A stretch of DNA of 27,125 bases from a virus. The stretch covers positions 1-27,125 of the IMG/VR virus record IMGVR_UViG_3300032236_001403; one strand, given 5' to 3'. Shown here piece by piece: positions 6,530 through 14,991 of this stretch (position 1 is its first letter; the number at the start of each line of letters is the position of its first letter). The notes under the pieces are model-generated. The model was given only the letters and a program-made list of their open reading frames with translations, did not search any database and had not been told where the DNA came from. Position numbers and translations under genes: made by a program.

Positions 6530-9181
6530 ATGATTGCTTCACCATTTGATACGGCTACTGAGGATTTCACCGCATCTACATCCACGCCTGTAGGTGGGCT
6601 ATCACAAGCCACGGCAACACCGGATCCCAACGCGGCTGCCATTAATGCCTTGGTTGCGCAACTAGGTGGTGATAATGCTGCAACACGTGCAATTGCGCAA
6701 GGGCTTTTCAGCCAAGGCATTACAGATGCGCAGAATCTTGGCGTCCGCCAAGTTATGCAGCCACAGTATCAGCCGGCGATTGAAGATGTAAGCCCAGGTG
6801 GTTCTACAGATGTTCCGGTAAATCAGTTTTATAACACCGTCACCGGTACTGAAATCAACCCCACTCGCCTAGGTATCATTCAAAGTGGTACAAATGGCGT
6901 TGAGGGTGGGGACATCTTCTACAATCTAAATGCTGACCCCACTGGCAATATCAGTTTCGACCCGCAATGGAACCCACGTGCGCACGGGTATCTAAGGGAT
7001 AACCCGGTTGGCCAAGCCATCATGGCTATTGGGTCCATATTGCCTGTCACGGCACCTTACGTATTGGCAGCACGTGCTGTTGATGCCGCTGCCCATAATA
7101 ACCCCATGGGTGCAATACAACTTGCATTGTCTAGTGGTGCTACAGGTGATGTGGGAGGTTATGGCACGCAATTCAAAGATGCCGCCAACGCTGTAGGCGC
7201 AGTCAACGCGTTGACAAATAACAATCTTGGTGGTGCGATTGCATTAGCAAGCAATATCAGTGGCGCAAGCGATACTTTAAATACGCCTATTTCTGATACT
7301 AGCAAAATAACAATTGGCGATGTAGTTAAGACCACCTCGATTGCTGCTAGTCTAGCTAACGAGCAGTATGGTGACGCTGTTAAGATGGCTGGTAGTTTGC
7401 GTGACAGCCCGGACTTGAAAGTTGCTGGTAATGCTATCAATTTTATTAATGCTGCAACATCAGATACGGCTAGTATTGGTCAGATTCTTAGTGCAGGCAA
7501 TGCACTGGTTAATTCCATTCCATCATCAGTAAAGCTATCTGACCCAGGCAGTAGCGCATTCCTTGCAGCAAAACAAGCTGGGGCAAGTGATGCAGACGCA
7601 GCGGCTGCGGCAGGTACTGTTACCGGCACTGTGCCTTCAACCGCAACAACAGCCCCGGCTGCTACGCCTGCTGAGCCCGTTACAGTATCAAATACGCCTA
7701 TTCAGATTGGCGACTTATACTATTTCCCCATGAGCAATAATGGGGCTGCCTATACTGATGAAAGTGGCAAGACGCATTACATTTCAGCAGATGAGTTTGA
7801 AGGCGCCTTATTGGGTAGAACCTCACCATCTACTGTAACACGAGAAGCCGCGCCTACAACGCAAACAGCAACATTGCCAGGTGTTGAAACAGCAGGTAAG
7901 AAAGAAGAACTTACACCTGTACCTGCAGTTACACCTGGCGCTACTACAAGTCCAGTACTTACGCCCGTTGTAGCACCAAGCAAAACTGCGCCTGTGCCTA
8001 CACCGGAAACACCTTTTCCGACTACAACCACTGCTGATAAAAAAGAAGAACCTGCGCCTGTACCACCTGTAGAATCTACATCTGACGTTGCACCGGCATT
8101 AAGATCTATACCTGCACCTACGGTTGCGGCGCAATTTCCAACTGCAACCACTGCAGGTAAGAAAGATGAGCCTGTTCCAGTTCCGCCTGTAGAATCTACG
8201 CCTGTTGCCAGCCCTGCAGCTGAGACAGTAATTTCGCTTTCAAAAAAGGATTTACCTGCACCTACGGTTGAGGCGCAGTTTCCCACTACAACTACTGCAG
8301 CAAAGAAAGACGAGCTTACGCCTATACCCCCGGTAGAGTCCACGCCTGTACCAGTGCCTGAGGTACCCTTAGACAAGGTAACAGTAACTGCAAAGAAAGA
8401 CATGCCGGTGCCTACGCCGGAAGTGCCTTTCCCGACCACGACAATCACTGCAAAGTCAGAAGTACCTACTACTCCTGCAAAGCAAGAGCCCATAACATCT
8501 ACGCCTGTTACGACCACGCCAGCATCGACATCGAGTGGTACAATATCAACTGCATCGGCAACGCCGTCCGTAAGCAAAGCAAAGACGTCATCACCAGATG
8601 AGTTTTGGCTTGGCGGTAAATTCAAAAAAGGATTTAATCCCTTGAAAGGCTTTGAATACCTACTTGGGGCTGGTTCTCCTTATGCCGACCAGTTACAATC
8701 TTTGGTGGACGCGCTTAAGGACTCAGGCCCTAAGCTAACCGCTGAAGAAGCTGCAAAGCTGGCAGCTGAAGCTCCACCCGAGCCTACGTATTCATACTAT
8801 ACGTATGGCAATGAGCCTACCATTAACGTTGCCACAACCCGTTTAGCCAAAGGTGGTAATGTACTTGGGAATGCACCAAGTGATACAATGATGGCATCGC
8901 CACTTATGGCGGCCCATGGTGGTGTACCCCATAAAGGTTCGCACTATGTGCAAGGCGCAGGTGGAGGTCAGGATGATCTCATTCCGGCGCGACTGGCAGA
9001 TGGAGAGTACGTGTTTGATGCTGAAATTGTAGCCGCACTCGGCGACGGATCAAACAAGGAAGGCGCAAAGAAGCTTGACGCCATGCGAGAGGCCATCAGG
9101 AAACACAAGCGTTCAGGGCCATTGAATACCATACCTCCCAAAGCCAAGTCACCCTTGGCCTATCTTAAGGGCTTGAAATAA
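6530..9181 (+). CDS. large repetitive virion protein with Pro/Thr/Lys repeats and conserved C-terminus
   Basis: An 883-residue protein. Residues 1-380 are Ala/Gly/Asn-rich with a hydrophobic stretch near residues 163-185. Residues about 450-650 hold degenerate repeats of some 35-45 residues built on F-P-T-T-T-T-A-x-K-K-(D/E)-E and V-P-P-V-E-S-T-P-V, which should be extended and low in structure. The last 100 residues are different and conserved in other phage proteins I know: G-G-Q-D-D-L-I-P-A-R-L-A-D-G-E-Y-V-F-D, then A-L-G-D-G-S-N and M-R-E-A-I-R-K-H-K-R. Such a C-terminus is typical of large, otherwise variable virion-associated proteins in podovirus-like genomes. An internal or ejected protein is the best guess; a tail appendage is possible. 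Confidence 0.7.
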   Translation: MIASPFDTATEDFTASTSTPVGGLSQATATPDPNAAAINALVAQLGGDNAATRAIAQGLFSQGITDAQNLGVRQVMQPQYQPAIEDVSPGGSTDVPVNQFYNTVTGTEINPTRLGIIQSGTNGVEGGDIFYNLNADPTGNISFDPQWNPRAHGYLRDNPVGQAIMAIGSILPVTAPYVLAARAVDAAAHNNPMGAIQLALSSGATGDVGGYGTQFKDAANAVGAVNALTNNNLGGAIALASNISGASDTLNTPISDTSKITIGDVVKTTSIAASLANEQYGDAVKMAGSLRDSPDLKVAGNAINFINAATSDTASIGQILSAGNALVNSIPSSVKLSDPGSSAFLAAKQAGASDADAAAAAGTVTGTVPSTATTAPAATPAEPVTVSNTPIQIGDLYYFPMSNNGAAYTDESGKTHYISADEFEGALLGRTSPSTVTREAAPTTQTATLPGVETAGKKEELTPVPAVTPGATTSPVLTPVVAPSKTAPVPTPETPFPTTTTADKKEEPAPVPPVESTSDVAPALRSIPAPTVAAQFPTATTAGKKDEPVPVPPVESTPVASPAAETVISLSKKDLPAPTVEAQFPTTTTAAKKDELTPIPPVESTPVPVPEVPLDKVTVTAKKDMPVPTPEVPFPTTTITAKSEVPTTPAKQEPITSTPVTTTPASTSSGTISTASATPSVSKAKTSSPDEFWLGGKFKKGFNPLKGFEYLLGAGSPYADQLQSLVDALKDSGPKLTAEEAAKLAAEAPPEPTYSYYTYGNEPTINVATTRLAKGGNVLGNAPSDTMMASPLMAAHGGVPHKGSHYVQGAGGGQDDLIPARLADGEYVFDAEIVAALGDGSNKEGAKKLDAMREAIRKHKRSGPLNTIPPKAKSPLAYLKGLK
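7880..8480 (+). repeat. degenerate Pro/Thr/Lys protein-coding repeats
   Basis: Within the 883-residue virion protein about five imperfect units recur, each with F-P-T-(T/A)-T-T-A-x-K-K-(D/E)-E and V-P-P-V-E-S-T-P-V-like phrases. At DNA level the words cctgtaccacctgtagaatc and its variants and ctgcaaagaaagacgag recur with differences, so the repeats are old or under diversifying change. They also make the opposite strand look open over 7777-8625. Confidence 0.7.
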
Positions 9182-10149
9182 TGGCATTGACCGCGGGTGA
9201 TCCGTTACCGAATATCACGACTACCAAGACGACGGCCACAGCCGGTCCGGATTGGTATAACCAATATCTCCAATCTCTTGCGCAACCTGGTACTGATCTT
9301 CTAAAGAAGACGCCAGATCAGATGGTGGCGGGCTTTGACCCGCTACAGCAAGATGTTCTAAACACTGCCAAGGGTGCATTGGCGGGCTATGACCCGTTGA
9401 TGACCAAAGCCGGTACTGCTGCTGAAGAAGCCACAAAGGGGATTACCCCTGAGTCAATTCAGCGGTTTATGAATCCGTATGAGACGAGCGTTACTAATGA
9501 GATGGCTCGTCAGTCAACGCAGAATTTTCAACGCAACCTATTGCCGCAACTAACCGGTCAGTTTGTAGGCACTGGTGGTGTGGGTAGCCAACGTGCACTA
9601 GGTGCATTAGGGCAAATGACGGCCGATGTCAATCAAAATCTAACCGGTGCAGTCAATAAGTCATTGGCAGATGCATATAATAATGCAGTTACCACGGCAG
9701 GAACTCAAGCCGGCTTGGTGCGCCAAGGTGCTGAGACTGAAAAGGGTGTTGCCACGGCTGATCTTGATGCTGCCATCAAGCAGTTAGCAGCGCAATACGG
9801 CTATGGTGAGGATGCACAGAAGCTGGCGCAGCAAAAGATTCTTGCGCCTCTATCAGCTGCAACAACCGCAGGGAACGTCTTTGCAAATCTTAAAACGCCT
9901 AGCACGGTATCGGAGACGGCTAATGCGCCGATTCCAGGTGCGTATTCTACGCCATTGCTATCGCAGCTAAGTGGCCTAGGCTCACTTTTCTCTTCACCTA
10001 CAGGTGGTACAAGCCCTGCTGCTGGGCTTACTAACTACCTATTTGGTACAGGCTATGGTACGTCAAGTTATCAACCTGGCATTCTATCTAGCCTACAAAA
10101 TTGGTATAACACCAATGCGGTTGACAACGGGCCTAATACGCTGCCATAA
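9181..10149 (+). CDS. internal virion / DNA ejection protein candidate
   Basis: A 322-residue, mainly helical, Ala/Gln/Thr-rich protein starting in a TAATG overlap. It holds F-M-N-P-Y-E-T-S-V-T-N-E-M-A-R (about residues 95-109), then N-L-L-P-Q-L-T-G-Q-F-V-G-T-G-G-V-G-S-Q-R, a pair of motifs I associate with podoviral internal or ejection proteins. The N-terminus has W-Y-N-Q-Y-L-Q-S-L-A and two G-(F/Y)-D-P-L repeats. The C-terminal 60 residues are Gly/Ser/Thr-rich. The role, a component pushed into the host envelope ahead of DNA, is inference from composition, motif memory and its place in the virion operon. Confidence 0.65.
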   Translation: MALTAGDPLPNITTTKTTATAGPDWYNQYLQSLAQPGTDLLKKTPDQMVAGFDPLQQDVLNTAKGALAGYDPLMTKAGTAAEEATKGITPESIQRFMNPYETSVTNEMARQSTQNFQRNLLPQLTGQFVGTGGVGSQRALGALGQMTADVNQNLTGAVNKSLADAYNNAVTTAGTQAGLVRQGAETEKGVATADLDAAIKQLAAQYGYGEDAQKLAQQKILAPLSAATTAGNVFANLKTPSTVSETANAPIPGAYSTPLLSQLSGLGSLFSSPTGGTSPAAGLTNYLFGTGYGTSSYQPGILSSLQNWYNTNAVDNGPNTLP

Positions 10150-10151
10150 CT

Positions 10152-11984
10152 ATGAGTGAAGAAAATACCTCCGGCTCTGAAAGCGATAGCGGTTATAGTC
10201 CGCTGTTAGCCAAAATGCTGAATGTCAACCCTGAAACGGTTGGCAATATAAGTCTTTCAGGGCTTGGGCGGCAGATTGTAGGTTCAGAGTCTGAAGCCTA
10301 TAAGAAAAAGCTTGCTGAGGTTACTGACGCGCAGAATGCGATGATTGCTTCATTGGAAGCACGCAAAAATCGTATTGACCCTGGTGCATTGGCACTGGCT
10401 GCAGGCTTCTTTTCCCCTACCCGAACGGGTACATTTGGTGAGAATCTTGGGCTTGCACTAGGTAACCTAAGCAAGACGCAAGAGCAAGAATCAGCCAATG
10501 CAGCAAACGCTGCAAAGATGCGGTACGAACTTGCCAAGAGCGGCTTGGCGGATGAAGAAACCATGGCCAAGCTGGGCTTGTCTGCGGTTAAGAGTCTGAC
10601 GCCTAAGCTAACCAAGCTGCAACAGCAAGTTATGGCCGAAGGGTTTGACCCAAATACGGTTGCAGGCAGAAAACGTCTTGTTGAGTTGCAATTCTTAGAG
10701 ACTGCAACCCCTGAGCTTAAAGAGTACTTTTTTGCCACAGGTCAAATGCCGGGTGGTACGCCTGCGCCTACGCAACCTGGCGTTGCACCAGAGCCTACAA
10801 AACCCGGGGTTGAAGGTATACCCCCACCCCCGCCGCCTCCACCTGCATCTACGCTATCAGGCTTTGCTGCACAACAGCAGCAAAAGCGGTTGGAAGCAAG
10901 TGCTACGCCGGAAATGAAGACCTACGCCGCAATTTCAGGAACACCACTTGGCGATCCAGGATTTGCGCAAGGCTTTAAGACCTACATGGAGAGTAAAGAA
11001 GCCAGGTCGGATCAAACTTCTGAGATGAAAGAAGTTGCTGCTGCCACAGGTACAACGCCAGGCACGCAGGAATTTAATAGAAACTTTGCAATCTATCGGC
11101 AGTATAAAGACATAATGCCATTGGCAGCTGAGCTTGGGCTGAATATCTTTAAGCCGGAAGATCTTACAAAACTGCAAAAAGAAGCGCAACGTCGTTCATC
11201 TTTGAAGCAAGCAGTTGAAGCACAATCTCTTACTAATGCAAGATTGCAAGCACAAAAGCTTGGCCAAGAGATTACTGAAAATACTCGCAATGGCGATATT
11301 GCAAGTTCTGCTGCAATTGCGCAACGTGCTGGTGTGCCATTTGATCCTGCTAGTGTGCCGGCAGGTATGACGCCTAAAGAAGCTGCCACGATACGTACCA
11401 AAGATCGTGAAGCATCCGATGCGTGGATTACCAAGAATATCACGCCTTTTGTAAATACGATCGATACGGATATTTCGGATCTGGAACGTGCCAAGGCATT
11501 GAATGCAAAACTGCCAGGCGTAGGCAGTATGACATTTGGCATTCCTGGTGTTGGTGCAGTTGCCAAGGCCACTACAGGCGCCAAAGCAAAATACGAAGAG
11601 TTTGATGCACTAGCAGCTAAAGCTGCAGCACAGAATAAGATCCCTGGCAACACCAGTGTATCTAATGCTGACTTGCAGTTTATGGAACGCGGCGTCTTTG
11701 CATCTAATAAAGAACGTTCGTCCAATGACACGATCATTAATTTTATGCTTGAGCAGCGTAAGCGTGATAAAGACTACTACAAGTTCATGAGCAACTACGC
11801 CGCAGTCAATGGTAAGCTTGGGCCTAAGGCTAATACCGCGTGGCGTGAATATGTTGACAATAACCCCATCACAATGCGGGATAATAATGGCGCTATCGCA
11901 CTAAACCCAAGCCGGAAAAGTCCTGAAGAGTATTTTTCCATGCCTCGGGTTCAGTATGACGCTCAAGGAAGACAGATCCAATGA
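10152..11984 (+). CDS. large helical internal virion protein candidate with polyproline stretch
   Basis: A 610-residue protein, helical and rich in Ala, Lys, Gln and Glu, starting 2 bases after the previous stop. Residues 35-200 and 235-420 look like long helices, separated by a Pro-rich linker around residues 198-232 that contains eight consecutive prolines (bases 10821-10844). From residue 420 there is a second helical part with L-N-A-K-L-P-G-V-G-S-M-T-F-G-I-P-G-V-G-A, a possible membrane-active Gly-rich segment. No enzyme motif is seen. Size and position match the internal core proteins of podoviruses, but I cannot name a family. It ends in ATGA with the next gene. Confidence 0.6.
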   Translation: MSEENTSGSESDSGYSPLLAKMLNVNPETVGNISLSGLGRQIVGSESEAYKKKLAEVTDAQNAMIASLEARKNRIDPGALALAAGFFSPTRTGTFGENLGLALGNLSKTQEQESANAANAAKMRYELAKSGLADEETMAKLGLSAVKSLTPKLTKLQQQVMAEGFDPNTVAGRKRLVELQFLETATPELKEYFFATGQMPGGTPAPTQPGVAPEPTKPGVEGIPPPPPPPPASTLSGFAAQQQQKRLEASATPEMKTYAAISGTPLGDPGFAQGFKTYMESKEARSDQTSEMKEVAAATGTTPGTQEFNRNFAIYRQYKDIMPLAAELGLNIFKPEDLTKLQKEAQRRSSLKQAVEAQSLTNARLQAQKLGQEITENTRNGDIASSAAIAQRAGVPFDPASVPAGMTPKEAATIRTKDREASDAWITKNITPFVNTIDTDISDLERAKALNAKLPGVGSMTFGIPGVGAVAKATTGAKAKYEEFDALAAKAAAQNKIPGNTSVSNADLQFMERGVFASNKERSSNDTIINFMLEQRKRDKDYYKFMSNYAAVNGKLGPKANTAWREYVDNNPITMRDNNGAIALNPSRKSPEEYFSMPRVQYDAQGRQIQ

Positions 11985-14041
11985 TCATCAAGATCGTCAA
12001 TGGCGAAAGGCTGGAGTTTCCCGACAACACGCCACCGGCGGTTATCAATCGCGTTATAGCGCAAAAATCCGGTGCCGCCCCAGAAGGAATGGCTACCATG
12101 CCAAACCCGATGGAAGCTAGGGCGCAAGCACAAGCCTTGATGCGCAACAGGGAATCACGCCCTGGCCCTTTGCTACCTGGAATTGTCAATGAGGCTTTGC
12201 AAGGCGCCTCGCTAGGCTTTTCAGATGAAGCCATTGCTGCATTGCGTGCAGGATTAAATCCTCGCCAAGGATATGAAAGCTACCTTAAAGCCGAACGTGA
12301 AGGAATGCGTAAGTATCAGGAAGAGAATCCCATAACATCGACTGTTGCCAATTTGAGTGGTGCAATAGCTCCGGCATTCGTCAGTGGTGGCTTTGGCGCA
12401 GTACCTGCAGTTTCTCGTGCTGTAGGGCCACGGCTTGCGAGAATGCTATTTGGTGAAGCGCCTAGTGTAGGTCGTATGACTGCAACCGGTGCAGGTACAG
12501 GCGCAGTCACTGCAGTAGGTACATCAGAAAAGCCAATTACTGAAGCACCATCCGAGGCCGGATTAGGCGCAGTTACAGGTGGCGTAACAGCCGGTGCACT
12601 AGGCGCCTTAGGCCAATATGTTGCAATGCCGGCGTATCGTCAGCTTAAGCGCATGATGGGATTCGGTGATACCAATCAAATGGCTGACCGGCTGATTGTC
12701 GATGCATTGCGCAAAGATAATCTTACGCCTGATCAGGCATTAACGCGATTGCAAGGTATGCAACGTGGTGAAGCCACACTGGCTGATGTGGGTGAGAATA
12801 CTGCAGCACTATTGCGTAGAGCTAGTGCAGCACCAGGTCAAGCTCGCCAAGAAACTCAAGCAGCATTGTCGCAACGCGCAGCAGAGCGTGGGCCACGCAT
12901 TAGTGATGACTTGCGTACGCTAATGTCGGCATCACCTGATTTCTATACCGACATCACTGATTTGATAGCCAAGCGGCGCGCAGACGCGCAAGCACTTTAC
13001 GGTGCTGCTTGGGCAAGTGCGCCTGTAATCACGCCACAAAATGCTCCTGAAACATGGGCAATGCGTGACACGCCATCATTTAAGCAAGCAATGAATGAAG
13101 GCATGCGTCGATTGCGTGATATGGGTTTGCCTTTGAATTCTCCACAGAATATCTTCCGCGGACTGCATGAAACCAAGCTTGCCTTGGACGATATGATTGA
13201 TCACGAGTTGCGGAATGGTCGTAAGAACCAAGTTGCAACATTATTGAGCATGAAAGAGCGACTTCTTAGAGAGATGGATGCAGCATCCGGCCCGTATCGG
13301 ATTGCTCGTCAGGCGTACGCTGGCGACAGCGAGATGCTTGAAGCCATGAATCAAGGGCGAAACATCTACACATTGCCTGAGCCTGATCTGCGTGCATTTA
13401 TAACTCGGTTTAGCAAGAATCCATCAGAATATGATGCATTCCGCGCAGGCATGGCGCAAGCAATGCTTGAACGAGTACGTGCCGGTGGGCCTACCGCTGA
13501 CCCAATGCAGCTGGTCTTTCCACGTGGCTCGGAAGCTCGTATTCGTCAAGCTTTCCGCGATGATCAGGCATTTGAGCAATTCCGTAATCGGTTGCTTGAA
13601 GAACGCACCATGGCAGGTACCGAGGCTGCAGGCCTGCGTAGAACCCCCATGGATGTTGATCAATCTAACCAAGGTGGTAACCTAGGCCCAGCTGCAACGC
13701 TAGCCACTGGAAGGCCCGTACGTGCTGCCATTGAGGCTTTGGACGCAGCCATGCCGTCAGTTACGGGTATGTCACCTGCAACTGCAACATCAGCTGTATC
13801 TAAATTGCTTACCCCATCGGCGGCCAGTCCTAACCTGGGACCATCGCCAATTGAAAGAACCATTATGGGTATTTTGGGTAGTCTGCAGCAAGAAGAAGCT
13901 GCACTACGTGGTTCTGCGCAACGTGGTCAAATACAGGCTGCAACAGCAGGTCAAGTTGCTGCAACCCGTGAGCCTACGGTTCAATATCCAGAAGATGAGG
14001 GCCAGCCACAGCCCTCACAGCAAATCCCAATCGAGCAATAA
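11981..14041 (+). CDS. large internal virion / ejection protein candidate
   Basis: A 686-residue protein, the last gene of the + strand virion operon. It begins with a short beta segment containing the phrase D-N-T-P-P-A-V-I-N-R-V-I. Residues 115-210 are Gly/Ala-rich and may cross a membrane after ejection. The stretch L-R-K-D-N-L-T-P-D-Q-A-L-T-R-L then A-T-L-A-D-V-G-E-N-T (residues about 242-274) is a motif I know from very large phage ejection-type proteins. The rest is helical with many Arg and Glu residues and a Pro/Gln-rich tail. No transglycosylase motif is apparent. Its TAA is directly followed by the complement of the opposite operon's last stop codon. Confidence 0.65.
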   Translation: MIIKIVNGERLEFPDNTPPAVINRVIAQKSGAAPEGMATMPNPMEARAQAQALMRNRESRPGPLLPGIVNEALQGASLGFSDEAIAALRAGLNPRQGYESYLKAEREGMRKYQEENPITSTVANLSGAIAPAFVSGGFGAVPAVSRAVGPRLARMLFGEAPSVGRMTATGAGTGAVTAVGTSEKPITEAPSEAGLGAVTGGVTAGALGALGQYVAMPAYRQLKRMMGFGDTNQMADRLIVDALRKDNLTPDQALTRLQGMQRGEATLADVGENTAALLRRASAAPGQARQETQAALSQRAAERGPRISDDLRTLMSASPDFYTDITDLIAKRRADAQALYGAAWASAPVITPQNAPETWAMRDTPSFKQAMNEGMRRLRDMGLPLNSPQNIFRGLHETKLALDDMIDHELRNGRKNQVATLLSMKERLLREMDAASGPYRIARQAYAGDSEMLEAMNQGRNIYTLPEPDLRAFITRFSKNPSEYDAFRAGMAQAMLERVRAGGPTADPMQLVFPRGSEARIRQAFRDDQAFEQFRNRLLEERTMAGTEAAGLRRTPMDVDQSNQGGNLGPAATLATGRPVRAAIEALDAAMPSVTGMSPATATSAVSKLLTPSAASPNLGPSPIERTIMGILGSLQQEEAALRGSAQRGQIQAATAGQVAATREPTVQYPEDEGQPQPSQQIPIEQ
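13996..14017 (+). terminator. possible hairpin at the convergent operon ends
   Basis: A perfect 7-bp stem (TGAGGGC / GCCCTCA) with an 8-base loop lies in the last codons of the + strand operon, 22 bases before its stop. No U-run follows in either direction, so it is not a standard intrinsic terminator. It is the only clear GC-rich hairpin noticed where the two transcription units meet, so it may slow or stop polymerase. Low confidence. Confidence 0.25.
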
Positions 14042-14224
14042 TCACGGGGCCAGATCGGCTTCCATGATTGCCTGCTGATACTCAGCAGCGGATGCTATTT
14101 CGACTTTTAGACCTGCCATAGCAACGAGCAGTTCATTCAAAGTCCACCCATCACGTAGCATAGCCATTACGTGAGTACGTAGCAATTCTTGGCAGGCGGC
14201 AGGGCTTACAGTTGTAGGAGCCAT
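14042..14224 (-). CDS. small hypothetical protein, last gene of the - strand operon
   Basis: A 60-residue protein with ATG at 14224, overlapping the thymidylate-synthase-like gene by 19 bases, and with a weak ribosome binding site. It is helical, with L-R-T-H-V-M-A-M-L-R-D-G-W-T-L-N-E-L-L and a second Ala-rich helix; the first part has the look of a small helix-turn-helix or of a swapped helical dimer. No family is recognised. Its stop codon touches the stop of the opposite operon with no spacing, which supports both ends being real. Confidence 0.6.
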   Translation of the reverse strand: MAPTTVSPAACQELLRTHVMAMLRDGWTLNELLVAMAGLKVEIASAAEYQQAIMEADLAP

Positions 14225-14991
14225 TTCGAAAACTCAAAGGTTGGGTTGACGGATTTTGCCATAATATTATGCGCTTCATAGCGGCGGATCAATGGCGGCT
14301 TGTCTGCAATTGGAATGTGCTTGTTTTTAGTTAGTATTTCGTGGAACATGTCAATGCGAGACATGTAAACATGGAAAGATCCGACTGAGATCGTTAAGGT
14401 ACCAATTTGGGCATTCAATAGAGTTGCCACGATCTCCTGCAAGAAGCTGAACGTAGGCAAGTCATTTGCCATACCCCATAGAATATCTTGGCTGCGCATC
14501 ACAACGCGGGTGTTTAGCGTACCTTCACGCAATCTGAATTCAATGCAGGTCGTACAAGGTACATCCTTGGCATCCAAGTCCATGTGGTCGGCATCGGTGC
14601 CGTACATAGGAATGACCGCCCGGCGGCTCATCGGGTCTTTTTGCAATAGCATCACAATTCGTTGAATGCCATACTTGCCAAACCAGTAAGAGCCATAATT
14701 GCTATTGAGCTTGCCATTCAATACGATCTTACCCCACTGGGCTGCATGCTCTGCAATGCTGGTATCAAATGGGTCTGCCTTGATATACCAGGCCATCTCA
14801 CGCTTAAGATAGCTGAGATTGAACTTACGGCCTTCAAAGGAGTTAAACCTGACAAAGGGGCCTACACTATAGGTGAAGTTTTCAATTTCTAATGTTGATT
14901 CTCCTCTTGGATTTGAAGGATCACCTGCATCATGTAGTGCCTGATAGATCTGAATTAGATCTGCCTCTTTATAAATCGTTGCCAATTCCAT
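14206..14991 (-). CDS. thymidylate synthase-family protein, probable dCMP (hydroxy)methyltransferase
   Basis: A 261-residue thymidylate synthase homologue. The start at ATG 14991, behind a GAGG site and overlapping the kinase gene by 23 bases, is preferred to a start 37 codons upstream. With this start the active-site residues fall at the E. coli ThyA numbers: Cys146 in V-P-C, Arg166 and Ser167 in M-R-S, Asp169, His207 and Tyr209 in G-S-F-H-V-Y, and Arg123/Arg124 in S-R-R. The key difference is Asp177 (G-M-A-N-D-L) where ThyA has Asn177. Asn-to-Asp at this position marks dCMP-specific enzymes such as T4 dCMP hydroxymethylase. The product may thus be 5-methyl or 5-hydroxymethyl dCMP. A plain thymidylate synthase remains possible. 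Confidence 0.85.
   Translation of the reverse strand: MELATIYKEADLIQIYQALHDAGDPSNPRGESTLEIENFTYSVGPFVRFNSFEGRKFNLSYLKREMAWYIKADPFDTSIAEHAAQWGKIVLNGKLNSNYGSYWFGKYGIQRIVMLLQKDPMSRRAVIPMYGTDADHMDLDAKDVPCTTCIEFRLREGTLNTRVVMRSQDILWGMANDLPTFSFLQEIVATLLNAQIGTLTISVGSFHVYMSRIDMFHEILTKNKHIPIADKPPLIRRYEAHNIMAKSVNPTFEFSKWLLQL

Noticed and set aside
7777-8625. Long open frame on the - strand (282 codons)
   Set aside because: It lies fully antisense to the Pro/Thr/Lys repeat block of the virion protein; low-complexity Gly/Val/Thr content is a by-product of the opposite codons.
10298-10738. Open frame on the - strand (146 codons)
   Set aside because: Antisense inside the same virion gene; no family features and no coupling to any neighbour.
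11093-11737. Open frame on the - strand (214 codons)
   Set aside because: It is antisense to a continuous virion gene, has no ribosome binding site of note and an Ala/Ser/Leu composition typical of a shadow frame.
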